The notes under the pieces are model-generated. The model did not search any database and had not been told where the DNA came from. It worked only from the letters and a program-made list of their open reading frames with translations. A stretch of 64,000 bases of DNA from Variovorax sp. Root411 (lineage in GTDB: Bacteria; Pseudomonadota; Gammaproteobacteria; Burkholderiales; Burkholderiaceae_C): positions 104,244 through 168,243 of the forward strand of contig NZ_LMDW01000017.1 in NCBI RefSeq assembly GCF_001425205.1, given 5' to 3'. Each line of letters begins with the position of its first letter. Positions within the stretch are counted from its first letter, which is position 1. Both the position numbers and the translations under genes were made by a program. Positions 25,294-33,774 of this stretch are shown here, one piece after another.

Positions 25294-25956
25294 TCAACGC
25301 TTGTCCAGCCTGCTCGCCGTGGTGTTGCCCACGAACTGCAGGATCTGTACGAGCACCACGAGCAGCGCCACGGTGAGCACCATCACGTCGGTCTGGAAAC
25401 GGTAGTAGCCGTAGCGGATAGCCAGGTCGCCGATGCCGCCGCCGCCCACCACGCCGGCCACCGCCGAGTACGAGAGGAAGCTCACGGCCAGCACGGTCAG
25501 CGCCAGCACCAGGCCCGAACGCGCTTCGACCAACAGCACGCGCCAGACGATCTGCAGCTCGGTCGCGCCCATGGCATGCGCCGCCTCGATCACGCCGCGC
25601 GGCACTTCGCGCAGGCACTGGTCGACCAGCCGCGCCAGGTACGGAATGGCCGCGAACGACAGCGGCACCGCGGCCGCCAGCGGCCCGATCGATGTGCCCG
25701 CAATCACCCGCGTGAACGGCACCAAGGCCACGAGCAGGATGATGAAGGGGAACGAGCGCACGGTGTTCACCAGCCAGTTGAGCACCAGGAACGCAGGCTT
25801 GTTCTCCAGCGACTGGCCGGGGCCCAGCAGGAACAGCAGGATGCCGAGCGGCCCACCGATGAGCACCGCGGCCGAGAGGCCGATGGCCAGCATCATGAAA
25901 GTCTGGCCGGTGGCGACCCACAGCTCGGGGAGGATGGGGGCGATGTTCTCAAACAT
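25294..25956 (-). CDS. metI: Methionine ABC transporter permease
   Basis: 220-residue inner-membrane permease of the MetI family with about five transmembrane segments. It opens MFENIAPILPELWVATGQTF. The cytoplasmic coupling (EAA) loop is visible as EAAHAMGATELQIVWRVLL near residue 140, the site where the MetN ATPase docks. The ATG at 25956 lies inside the end of metN (8-nt overlap), suggesting translational coupling; residues upstream in this frame are arginine-rich and not family-like. MetI pairs with MetN and MetQ to import L- and D-methionine. Confidence 0.95.
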   Translation of the reverse strand: MFENIAPILPELWVATGQTFMMLAIGLSAAVLIGGPLGILLFLLGPGQSLENKPAFLVLNWLVNTVRSFPFIILLVALVPFTRVIAGTSIGPLAAAVPLSFAAIPYLARLVDQCLREVPRGVIEAAHAMGATELQIVWRVLLVEARSGLVLALTVLAVSFLSYSAVAGVVGGGGIGDLAIRYGYYRFQTDVMVLTVALLVVLVQILQFVGNTTASRLDKR

Positions 25957-26818
25957 AGGCCGCCTCCAGCGCGTTGCGCTGTACCGAAGCCGGACGCGGC
26001 ACGACCGGCAGGCGCGCCTCGCGTTCGCGGCGACGCACCAATTCGTCGATCTCGCGACCCAGTGCGGTCTTGCGCTCTTCGCTCGGCGCATCGACCGCGA
26101 ACTGCTCCACGAGCCGGCCCTTCTCGAGAATGGCCACGTTGCGGCACAGCACCTCGACCACCGACAGCTCGTGCGTGACGATCACGATGGTCACGCCGAT
26201 CTTCTGGTTGATCTCGCGCAGCGTTTCGAGCAGCGAGCGCGTGGTTTCGGAGTCGAGCGCGGAGGTGGGCTCGTCGCACAGCAGCACCTGCGGGCGCGGC
26301 GCCAGCGCGCGGGCGATGGCCACGCGCTGCTTCTGGCCGCCCGAGAGCTGGGCCGGGTAGGTGTCGATCTTCTCGGCCAGGCCCACGAGCGCCAGGCACT
26401 CGCGCACACGGGCATCGATCTCTGCCTTCGAGTGGCGGCCGTGGATCTTCAACGGGAAGGCCACGTTGTCGAACACCGTGGCGTTCTGCAGCAGGTTGAA
26501 CTGCTGGAAGATCATGCCGATGTTCTGGCGCGTGTCGCGCAGTTCGCGGCGCGAGAGCGTGGTGAGGTCGCGCCCGCCGACGAGCACCTTGCCCGCATCG
26601 GGCCGCTCCAGCAGGTTGATGAGGCGCAGCAGCGTCGATTTGCCGGCGCCGCTCTTGCCGATCAGGCCGAACACGTCGCCCTGCTGGATGTCGAGCGAGA
26701 GCGATTGCACGGCGTCGAACACCTCACCGTTGGGCAAGGCGAAGGACTTCTGCACCGATTGAAGACGGATGACTGGCGCCGCGTGGCCGCGGCCCGCGTC
26801 AGTCGTAGGTTGGGTCAT
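25949..26818 (-). CDS. metN: Methionine ABC transporter ATP-binding protein
   Basis: 289-residue ABC ATPase. Walker A is GLIGKSGAGKSTLLR near residue 53, the Q-loop is IFQQFNLL, the signature motif is LSGGQKQRVAIARAL near 157, Walker B is VLLCDEPTSALD and the switch histidine is in VTHELSVV. The C-terminal regulatory ACT-like domain found in E. coli MetN (about 340 residues) is largely missing; only about 30 residues follow the ATPase. Substrate trans-inhibition by methionine is therefore probably absent or different here. The ATG at 26818 lies 240 nt from the divergent second metQ. Confidence 0.94.
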   Translation of the reverse strand: MTQPTTDAGRGHAAPVIRLQSVQKSFALPNGEVFDAVQSLSLDIQQGDVFGLIGKSGAGKSTLLRLINLLERPDAGKVLVGGRDLTTLSRRELRDTRQNIGMIFQQFNLLQNATVFDNVAFPLKIHGRHSKAEIDARVRECLALVGLAEKIDTYPAQLSGGQKQRVAIARALAPRPQVLLCDEPTSALDSETTRSLLETLREINQKIGVTIVIVTHELSVVEVLCRNVAILEKGRLVEQFAVDAPSEERKTALGREIDELVRRREREARLPVVPRPASVQRNALEAAYV

Positions 26819-27058
26819 GGAAAAGAGTGCGGCCCGCGCGGCGCGCAGGTCGCGGAGGTTCGCGAAAAGGGTGCCGAGTATGAAAAGAAAGGCAACGAAA
26901 GGGAACGAACAAATCGGCGCTTGCTTATGCTTCTGGACACATAAGGGCGCGAACGTGTGACTCGATGGGCGCCATATGGATATGCGCATTGGTTCGTTTC
27001 CAAACGGCGTCCGCGATGCCACATTCGCGCCTTCATTTTTTTGATTTCGCGCCACGAC

Positions 27059-27871
27059 ATGCACACATCTTTCCGCCGCCGCACCCTCGCCCTGGCCGCG
27101 CTCGCCGCCACCCTCCTTGCCGGCAACACCGCCTTCGCACAGGACAAGAACACGCTCAAGGTCGGCGTCTCCGTCGGCAACGGCGAGCAGATCTTCGAGG
27201 TGGTCAAGAAGGTCGCCGCCAAGGACGGCCTGAGCATCCAGGTGGTGGTGTTCAACGACTACCAGTTGCCCAATGCGGCGCTGGCCTCGGGCGACCTCGA
27301 CGCCAACGCCTTCCAGCACCAGCCCTTCCTCGACAACCAGAACAAGGCGCGCGGCTTCGACATCGTGCCGGTGGGCCTGACCATCACCGCGCCGCTGGGC
27401 TTCTACTCGCGCAAGATCAAGTCGATCGACCAGCTGCCCGACGGCGCCTCGGTCGGCTTCCAGAACGACCCGTCGAATGGCAACCGCGCCCTGCTGCTGC
27501 TGCAGTCGGCCGGCCTCATCACGCTGAAACCCGAGGCCGTGAAGAACAACACCGCCACGCCGCTCGACGTGGTGACCAACCCGAAAAAGCTGAAGCTGGT
27601 GGCGCTCGACGCAGCCCAGCTGCCGCGCTCGCTTGACGACCTGACCATCGCCGCCATCAACAACGACTACGCCGAGAAGGCCGGCCTGTCGCTGAACAAG
27701 GACGCGGTCATCAAGGAGGCCGCCAAGAGCCCGTACGCCAACCTGATTGCCGTGCGCCGCGCCGACAAGGACAAGCCCTGGGCCAGGCGCCTCGTGGCGG
27801 CTTACCAGTCGCCGGAGGTGAAGAGCTTCATCGAGACGCAGTTCAAGGGTTCGCTGATCCCCGCGTTCTGA
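27059..27871 (+). CDS. Second MetQ/NlpA-family substrate-binding protein
   Basis: 270-residue periplasmic binding protein paralogous to the metQ product at 24437. The signal peptide is MHTSFRRRTLALAALAATLL, cut near AFAQ, with no lipobox. Family blocks are VVVFNDYQLPNAALASGDLD, NAFQHQPFLDNQN and QNDPSNGNRALLLLQ. It is transcribed away from metN across a 240-nt region that must hold both promoters. Having no ABC partner of its own, it may deliver a different ligand (for example a D-amino acid or a methionine derivative) to the MetNI complex; that is inference. An inverted-repeat pair lies just downstream. Confidence 0.88.
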   Translation: MHTSFRRRTLALAALAATLLAGNTAFAQDKNTLKVGVSVGNGEQIFEVVKKVAAKDGLSIQVVVFNDYQLPNAALASGDLDANAFQHQPFLDNQNKARGFDIVPVGLTITAPLGFYSRKIKSIDQLPDGASVGFQNDPSNGNRALLLLQSAGLITLKPEAVKNNTATPLDVVTNPKKLKLVALDAAQLPRSLDDLTIAAINNDYAEKAGLSLNKDAVIKEAAKSPYANLIAVRRADKDKPWARRLVAAYQSPEVKSFIETQFKGSLIPAF

Positions 27872-27874
27872 CTT

Positions 27875-27989
27875 TCTCCCTCCCCTCCCGGGGGAGGGCC
27901 GGGGTGGGGGCAAGCGGCGCTCGAACCTGAGCCGCGCCGAATGCGGGAGCCGTCCCCATCCCAGCCTTCCCCCAGAGGGGGAAGGAGCA
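27875..27989. repeat. Inverted pair of palindromic intergenic elements
   Basis: Two copies of a G/C-palindromic element facing each other between metQ2 and prfB. Copy A (27875–27911) has the stem CCCTCCCC/GGGGGAGGG then a GGGGTGGGGG tail. Copy B (27952–27989), read on the other strand, has CCTTCCCC/GGGGAAGG followed by a GGATGGGG tail. The layout matches REP/BIME-like elements common in proteobacterial intergenic regions. The pair could fold into a larger hairpin and act as a terminator or mRNA stabiliser for metQ2. Confidence 0.7.
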
Positions 27990-28075
27990 ATACAGGGCCT
28001 CGGCAAGGCGGGTTTTCGGAGCGTGAGAAAATGTCGGGTTCCCCCGAACACCAACCCTCACAGTCAGGACACCCC

Positions 28076-29180
28076 ATGGACGCAGAACAGATCAACCAAA
28101 TCGGCGCAATGCTCGCGGACCTGAGCGTCCGTACGGTCGATTTACGGAGGTATCTTTGACTACGATGCCAAAGCTGAACGACTGAGGACAGTCAACGCAT
28201 CGCTCGAAGACCCGAACGTCTGGAACGACCCCAAGAAGGCCCAGGAACTGGGCAAGGAAAAGAAGTCGCTCGATGACGTGGTCGTCACGCTCGACCGGCT
28301 CACCAACGGGCTCTCGGACAACACCGAACTCTTCGAGATGTCGAAGGAAGACGGCGACATGGACGGCCTGCAGGCCATTGCCGATGACGCCGCCACGCTC
28401 GAAGCCGACATCAAGCAGCTCGAATTCCGCCGGATGTTCAACAACCCGGCCGACCCGCTCAACGCCTTCGTCGACATCCAGGCCGGCGCCGGCGGCACCG
28501 AGGCCTGCGACTGGGCCAGCATGCTGCTGCGCCAGTACCTGAAGTACGCCGAGCGCAAGGGCTTCAAGACGCAGATCGAAGACGAAACGCCCGGCGACAC
28601 CGCCGGCATCAAGGGCGCGACCATCAAGGTCGAGGGCGACTACGCCTTCGGCCTGCTGCGCACCGAGACCGGCGTGCACCGCCTGGTGCGCAAGTCGCCG
28701 TTCGACTCGTCGGGCGGGCGCCATACGAGCTTTGCATCGATCTTCGTGTACCCGGAAATCGACGACTCCATCGAGATCGAGATCAATCCATCCGACGTGC
28801 GCACCGACACCTTCCGCGCCAGCGGCGCCGGCGGCCAGCACATCAACAAGACCGACTCGGCCGTGCGCCTCACGCACATCCCGACCGGCATCGTCGTGCA
28901 GTGCCAGGATGGCCGCAGCCAGCACAGCAACCGCGACGTGGCGTGGAAGCGCCTGCGCTCGCGCCTGTACGACCACGAGATGCGCAAGCGCCAGGAAGAG
29001 CAGCAAAAGCTCGAGGACAGCAAGACCGACGTGGGCTGGGGCCACCAGATCCGCAGCTACGTGCTGGACAACAGCCGCATCAAGGACCTGCGCACCAACG
29101 TCGAAGTCTCGGCCACGCAGAAGGTGCTGGACGGCGACCTGGACGTGTTCATCGAAGCCTCTCTGAAGCAAGGCGTTTGA
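28076..29180 (+). CDS. prfB: Peptide chain release factor 2 (programmed +1 frameshift)
   Basis: RF2 recognises UGA and UAA stop codons and releases the peptide from the ribosome. The gene is in two frames: 28076–28156 encodes MDAEQINQIGAMLADLSVRT and ends ...RYL at an in-frame UGA (28157–28159); translation resumes in the +1 frame at 28158 (DYDAKAERLRTV) to the stop at 29178–29180. The GGQ peptidyl-transferase motif is in SGAGGQHINKTDSAVRL near residue 245. The tripeptide anticodon of RF2 (SPF) appears in RKSPFDSSGGRH near 205. Total length is about 367 residues, normal for RF2. The HAD phosphatase start overlaps the stop codon. Confidence 0.97.
28141..28160 (+). promoter_or_regulatory. prfB programmed frameshift site
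   Basis: The sequence CGGAGGTATCTTTGAC holds all known parts of the RF2 autoregulatory frameshift: an internal Shine–Dalgarno-like GGAGG, a short spacer, and the slippery CUU UGA C. When RF2 is scarce the ribosome pauses at UGA and slips +1 onto the GAC frame. The layout is the same as in E. coli prfB. Confidence 0.97.
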
Positions 29181-29851
29181 TGAAGGTCGAAGCGCTGATC
29201 TTCGACATGGACGGCACCATGATCGACTCCATGCCCTGGCATGCGCGATCGTGGGTGGAGTTCGTGGCACGCCACGGGCTGAAGCTCGACGTGAGTGACA
29301 TCCTCGCGCGCACCACGGGCCGCACCGGCACCGAGTGCATGCGCGAGCTGTTCGAGCGCGACCTCTCCGACGCCGAGTGCCAGGTGCTGGTGCACGAGAA
29401 GGAAGAAATCTACCGCGCCATGTTCAGCGACAACTTCACCGAAGTGGCGGGCTTCTCCGCCTTCGCCAAGGCGGCCGTCGCGCGCGGGCTGAAGGTGGCG
29501 GTCGGCACGGCCGGCGACAGGCACAACATCGAGTTCGCCATGTCGCGCCTGAAGATGGACCCGCTGCCGCTCGCCATAGTGGGCGGCGACGAAGGCTTCA
29601 GCGGCAAGCCCACGCCCGCCATCTTTCTCGAAGCTGCACGCCGCATCGGCGTTGCGCCCGAGCGCTGCATCGTTTTTGAAGACGCGCCCTTCGGCATCGA
29701 AGCCGCCCGCCGCGGCGGCATGCGTGCCGTGGCCGTGTGCAGCACCCATACCGCCGCCGAGCTTGCCGGCCCCCATGTGATTGCCGCGGTTCGTGACTAC
29801 GACGAACTCGCCCATTCGAATTTTCTGGAGACACTCGATGATGTTGCGTGA
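29180..29851 (+). CDS. HAD-superfamily phosphatase (beta-phosphoglucomutase-like)
   Basis: 223-residue cytoplasmic HAD hydrolase, subfamily IA. Motif I is IFDMDGTMIDSMPWH (nucleophile Asp9, acid/base Asp11), motif II lies around AVGTAGDRHN, motif III Lys is in SGKPTPAIF, and motif IV is CIVFEDAPFGIEA. The cap domain is the alpha-helical C1 type. This pattern fits beta-phosphoglucomutases and sugar phosphatases; substrate is not predictable. The ATG overlaps the prfB stop (TGATG) and its own 3' end overlaps the pepN start by 14 nt, so the three genes are translationally coupled. Confidence 0.9.
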   Translation: MKVEALIFDMDGTMIDSMPWHARSWVEFVARHGLKLDVSDILARTTGRTGTECMRELFERDLSDAECQVLVHEKEEIYRAMFSDNFTEVAGFSAFAKAAVARGLKVAVGTAGDRHNIEFAMSRLKMDPLPLAIVGGDEGFSGKPTPAIFLEAARRIGVAPERCIVFEDAPFGIEAARRGGMRAVAVCSTHTAAELAGPHVIAAVRDYDELAHSNFLETLDDVA

Positions 29852-32531
29852 CGCTCAAGGGCAACCGATTGCCATTCGCCGCGAAGACTATGCCGCTCCG
29901 GCCTACTGGATCGACACCGTCGACCTCACCTTCGACCTCGACCCCGCCAAGACCCGCGTGCTCAACCGCATGCAGATGCGCCGCAACCCCGAAGTGCCGG
30001 TGGAGCCGCTGCGCCTGCACGGCGACGAACTGAACCTGGCGCGTGTGCTCGTCAACGGCCAGGGCGCGTCGTTCCGCATGGAGGGCGACCAGCTCGTCAT
30101 CGACGGACTGCCCGACGCGTTCGAGCTCGAGATCTTCACCACCTGCTGCCCCATCAAGAACACCAAGCTGATGGGCCTGTTCGTGAGCGAAGACACCTTC
30201 TTCACGCAGTGCGAGGCCGAGGGCTTCCGCCGCATCACCTACTTCCTCGACCGTCCGGACGTGATGGCGATGTACACCGTGACGCTGCGCGCCGCCAAGG
30301 CCGCCTACCCGGTGCTGCTGTCGAACGGCAACCTCGTCGAGCAGGGCGAACTGCCCGAAGGTCGCCACTTCGCGAAGTGGGTCGACCCCTTCAAGAAGCC
30401 CAGCTACCTGTTCGCTCTGGTGGCCGGCAAGCTGGTGGCACGCGAGCAGCGCATCAAGGCGCGCAGCGGCAAGGAACACCTGTTGCAGGTGTACGTGCGC
30501 GCCGGCGACCTCGACAAGACCGAGCACGCGATGAACTCGCTCATCAACTCGGTGCTGTGGGACGAAGCCCGCTTCGGCCTGCCGCTGGACCTCGACCGCT
30601 TCATGATCGTCGCCACCAGCGACTTCAACATGGGCGCCATGGAGAACAAGGGCCTGAACATCTTCAACACGAAGTACGTTCTGGCCAACCAGGCCACCGC
30701 CACCGACGCCGACTACAGCAACATCGAAAGCGTGGTCGGCCACGAGTACTTCCACAACTGGACCGGCGACCGCGTCACCTGCCGCGACTGGTTCCAGCTC
30801 TCGCTGAAAGAAGGCCTCACCGTCTTCCGCGACCAGGAATTCAGCCAGGACCTGTGCGCCGACGCGTCGGCGCGCGCCGTCAAGCGCATCGAAGACGTTC
30901 GCGTGCTGCGCACCGCCCAGTTCCCCGAAGACGCCGGCCCCATGGCCCACCCGGTGCGGCCCGACAGCTACATCGAGATCAGCAACTTCTACACCGTCAC
31001 CATCTACGAAAAGGGTGCCGAGGTCGTCCGCATGATGCAGACGCTGGTCGGCCGCAAGGGCTTCGAAAAGGGCATCACGCTGTACTTCGAACGCCACGAC
31101 GGCCACGCCGTGACCTGCGACGACTTCGCGCAGGCCATTGCCGACGCCAACCCCGATTCGGAACTGGCCCGCCTGCTGCCCCCGTTCAAGCGCTGGTACA
31201 GCCAGGCCGGCACGCCGCGCCTTGCGGCCCACGGCGTGTACGACGCGCAGAACCGCAGCTACACCCTGAGCGTGGTGCAGAGCTGCCCGCCCACGCCGGG
31301 CCAGCCGACGAAGGAGCCCTTCGTCATTCCGCTGAACATCGGCCTGCTCGACGCCAACGGCCGCGAACTGCCGCTGCAGCTCGACGGCGAAAGCGAAGCG
31401 ACCCGCGGCACCCGCACGCTGGTGCTGTCGCGCGCCGGCGAGCAGATCACCTTCACGGGGCTGGACGCCGAACCGGTGCCGTCGATCCTGCGCGGCTTCA
31501 GCGCACCGGTGATCCTCGACTTCGAGTACACCGACGCCCAGCTGCTCACCCTGCTGGCCAACGACCCCGACCCGTTCAACCGCTGGGAAGCCGGCCAGCG
31601 CCTGGGCCTGCGCGCCGCGCTGCAGGGCATTGCCGCGCTGGCCACAGACACCACGCCGGTGCTGAACGACGCGTACATCGACGCCATGCGCAGCGTGCTG
31701 CGCAACCCGCAGCTCGACGCCGCCTTCAAGGAGCTGGTGCTCACGCTGCCGTCGGAAACCTACATCGCCGAGCAGCTCGACGTGGTCGACCCGCAGCGCG
31801 TGCACCTCGTGCGCGAAGCCATGCGCGCCCAGCTCGCCACCGCCCTCCTCGCCGATTGGCAGTGGGCCTATGAAGAGAACCACGACACCGGCGCCTACAG
31901 CCCCGACCCGACCTCGTCGGGCCGCCGCGCGCTGGCCGGCATGGCGCTCAACTTTTTGTGCCTGGCGGCGCGCTCCTCGGGCGACGTCGTGTGGCCGGGC
32001 AAGACGCTGCAGCGCTTCAAGGACGCGGGCAACATGACCGACCGCTTCAACGCGCTCAACGCGCTGGTGTCGTCGGGCCACACGCTGGCGGCGCAGGCGC
32101 TCGCGCGCTTCCACGCCATCTTCAAGGACGAGGCGCTGGTCATCGACAAGTGGTTCTCGCTGCAGGCCGGCGCCAGCGACCGCGGCGGCGACATCCTGCC
32201 GCTGGTGAAGCAGCTGATGAAGCACCCCGACTTCTCGCTGAAAAACCCGAACCGCGCGCGCAGCGTGATCTTTGCGTATTGCAGCGCCAACCCCGGCGCC
32301 TTCCACCGCCCCGACGCTGCCGGCTACGTGTTCTGGAGCGAACGCGTGATCGAACTCGACGCCATCAACCCCCAGGTGGCCGCACGCCTTGCGCGCGCGC
32401 TCGACCGCTGGAGCAAGCTGGCCGAGCCGTACCGCAGCGCCGCGCGCGAGGCGATCGCTCGCGTGGCGGCCAAGCCCGACCTGAGCAAGGACACGCACGA
32501 AGTCGTCACTCGCGCCCTGGCCGGCAACTGA
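29838..32531 (+). CDS. pepN: Aminopeptidase N (M1 family)
   Basis: 897-residue zinc aminopeptidase that removes N-terminal residues from peptides in the cytoplasm. The substrate-binding exopeptidase motif is GAMENKG near residue 267. The zinc site is HEYFHNW at about 302–308 with the third ligand Glu 19 residues after the second histidine (LKEGLTVFRDQ). Length and C-terminal alpha-solenoid match E. coli PepN. Two adjacent ATGs exist (29838 and 29841); a GGAG lies 8 nt before the first. The start is inside the 3' end of the phosphatase gene. fbp follows after 23 nt. Confidence 0.96.
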   Translation: MMLRDAQGQPIAIRREDYAAPAYWIDTVDLTFDLDPAKTRVLNRMQMRRNPEVPVEPLRLHGDELNLARVLVNGQGASFRMEGDQLVIDGLPDAFELEIFTTCCPIKNTKLMGLFVSEDTFFTQCEAEGFRRITYFLDRPDVMAMYTVTLRAAKAAYPVLLSNGNLVEQGELPEGRHFAKWVDPFKKPSYLFALVAGKLVAREQRIKARSGKEHLLQVYVRAGDLDKTEHAMNSLINSVLWDEARFGLPLDLDRFMIVATSDFNMGAMENKGLNIFNTKYVLANQATATDADYSNIESVVGHEYFHNWTGDRVTCRDWFQLSLKEGLTVFRDQEFSQDLCADASARAVKRIEDVRVLRTAQFPEDAGPMAHPVRPDSYIEISNFYTVTIYEKGAEVVRMMQTLVGRKGFEKGITLYFERHDGHAVTCDDFAQAIADANPDSELARLLPPFKRWYSQAGTPRLAAHGVYDAQNRSYTLSVVQSCPPTPGQPTKEPFVIPLNIGLLDANGRELPLQLDGESEATRGTRTLVLSRAGEQITFTGLDAEPVPSILRGFSAPVILDFEYTDAQLLTLLANDPDPFNRWEAGQRLGLRAALQGIAALATDTTPVLNDAYIDAMRSVLRNPQLDAAFKELVLTLPSETYIAEQLDVVDPQRVHLVREAMRAQLATALLADWQWAYEENHDTGAYSPDPTSSGRRALAGMALNFLCLAARSSGDVVWPGKTLQRFKDAGNMTDRFNALNALVSSGHTLAAQALARFHAIFKDEALVIDKWFSLQAGASDRGGDILPLVKQLMKHPDFSLKNPNRARSVIFAYCSANPGAFHRPDAAGYVFWSERVIELDAINPQVAARLARALDRWSKLAEPYRSAAREAIARVAAKPDLSKDTHEVVTRALAGN

Positions 32532-32554
32532 AGCAACCGAACCCCACAAGACAC

Positions 32555-33568
32555 ATGGCTCAACAAAAGATTTCCCTCACCCGCTACCTCGTCGAACAAC
32601 AACGCGCCGACGGCCTCATTCCGGGCCAGCTGCGCCTGCTGCTCGAAGTGGTCGCACGCGCCTGCAAAAGCATCAGCCAGGCCGTCAACAAGGGCGCGCT
32701 GGGCGGCGTGCTCGGCACCGCCGAGAGCGAGAACGTGCAGGGCGAGATCCAGAAGAAGCTGGACATCATCGCCAACGAAGTGCTCATCGAGGCCAACGAA
32801 TGGGGCGGCCACCTCGCGGCCATGGCCAGCGAGGAAATGGAATCCATCCACGTGGTGCCCAACCGCTACCCGCAGGGCGAATACCTGCTCATGTTCGACC
32901 CGCTCGACGGCAGCAGCAACATCGACGTGAACGTCAGCATCGGCACCATCTTCAGCGTGCTGAAGAAGCCCGACGATCACCCCGGCGTGCAGGAAAGCGA
33001 CTTTCTGCAGGCAGGCACCCAGCAGGTGGCCGCCGGCTACTGCATCTACGGCCCGCAGACCACCCTGGTGCTGACCGTGGGCAACGGCGTGGCCATGTTC
33101 ACGCTCGACCGCGAGCAAGGCAGCTTCGTGCTGACGCAGGAAGACATCCAGATTCCGGCCGACACCAAGGAATTCGCGATCAACATGAGCAACATGCGCC
33201 ACTGGGACGAGCCCATGAAGCGCTACATCGACGAATGCCTGGCCGGCAAGGAAGGCCCGCGCGGCAAGGACTTCAACATGCGCTGGATCGCCAGCATGGT
33301 GGCCGACGTGCACCGCATCCTGATGCGCGGCGGCGTCTTCATGTACCCGTGGGACAAGCGGGAGCCCGAGAAGGCCGGCAAGCTGCGCCTGATGTACGAG
33401 GCCAACCCAATGAGCTGGCTGGTCGAACAGGCCGGCGGCGCCGCGACCAACGGCAAGCAGCGCATCCTGGACCTGCAGCCCACCAAACTGCACGAGCGGG
33501 TGAGCGTGATGTTGGGTTCACGTAACGAAGTTGAGCGCTTGACCCAGTACCACGCCGAGAAGCCTTGA
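32555..33568 (+). CDS. fbp: Class I fructose-1,6-bisphosphatase
   Basis: Gluconeogenic phosphatase converting fructose-1,6-bisphosphate to fructose-6-phosphate, 337 residues. The metal-binding signature is FDPLDGSSNIDVNVSIGT near residue 115. The class I active-site block is KLRLMYEANPMSWLVEQAGG near 277. It starts MAQQKISLTRYLVE, matching the family. The gene ends 25 nt before tRNA-Thr, and a TATAAT box for the tRNA lies between them. It is close behind pepN and could share its transcript. Confidence 0.97.
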   Translation: MAQQKISLTRYLVEQQRADGLIPGQLRLLLEVVARACKSISQAVNKGALGGVLGTAESENVQGEIQKKLDIIANEVLIEANEWGGHLAAMASEEMESIHVVPNRYPQGEYLLMFDPLDGSSNIDVNVSIGTIFSVLKKPDDHPGVQESDFLQAGTQQVAAGYCIYGPQTTLVLTVGNGVAMFTLDREQGSFVLTQEDIQIPADTKEFAINMSNMRHWDEPMKRYIDECLAGKEGPRGKDFNMRWIASMVADVHRILMRGGVFMYPWDKREPEKAGKLRLMYEANPMSWLVEQAGGAATNGKQRILDLQPTKLHERVSVMLGSRNEVERLTQYHAEKP

Positions 33569-33577
33569 TTTCTTGGC

Positions 33578-33583
33578 TATAAT
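33578..33583 (+). promoter_or_regulatory. -10 box of tRNA-Thr promoter
   Basis: A perfect TATAAT lies 10 nt before the mature 5' end of tRNA-Thr, with a GC-rich discriminator following (CTGAGGCTTC). No good -35 hexamer is found 17 nt upstream, where the fbp coding end lies, so this is called only on the -10. Confidence 0.6.
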
Positions 33584-33593
33584 CTGAGGCTTC

Positions 33594-33669
33594 GCCGGTG
33601 TAGCTCAGTCGGTAGAGCAGCTCATTCGTAATGAGAAGGTCGGGTGTTCGATTCATCTCTCCGGCACCA
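33594..33669 (+). tRNA. tRNA-Thr (anticodon CGU)
   Basis: 76 nt with encoded CCA. Anticodon loop TTCGTAA gives CGU (Thr). The D-arm GCTCAGTCGGTAGAGC and T-loop TTCGATT are normal. The acceptor GCCGGTG/CTCCGGC has one T·T mismatch at the sixth pair, and the T-stem relies on G·T pairs. Overall it resembles standard bacterial tRNA-Thr(CGU). Confidence 0.95.
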
Positions 33670-33674
33670 AAACT

Positions 33675-33708
33675 AAAAGCCCGCTATCCAAAAGGTAGCG
33701 GGCTTTTT
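33675..33708. terminator. Bidirectional terminator after tRNA-Thr
   Basis: Stem AAAAGCCCGCTA / TAGCGGGCTTTTT with a short CCAAAAGG loop, six nt after the tRNA CCA end. A T-run follows on the plus strand; on the minus strand the stem is followed by TTTTAGTTTT, so it can also end transcripts from the Sir2 gene. Confidence 0.88.
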
Positions 33709-33723
33709 CGTTATGCGGAATTT

Positions 33724-33753
33724 GGCCCGCCATCGAACGATGGCGGGCCTTTT
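33724..33753 (+). terminator. Second hairpin terminator between tRNA-Thr and sir2
   Basis: Perfect 11-bp repeat GGCCCGCCATC / GATGGCGGGCC around GAAC, followed by TTTT on the plus strand. It lies 26 nt before the end of the convergent Sir2 gene and probably backs up the preceding terminator. Confidence 0.75.
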
Positions 33754-33774
33754 GGTTTGCCGCGTCGAGTTCAG

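Noticed and set aside
26819..27058. SAM riboswitch or MetR box in the divergent metN/metQ2 region
   Set aside because: I found neither a convincing TGAA-N5-TTCA palindrome nor an aptamer-like structure. The region must contain promoters, but no element can be named.
33594..33669. tRNA-Thr as an attachment site for an integrated element
   Set aside because: No integrase gene and no repeat of the tRNA 3' end were seen within the window.
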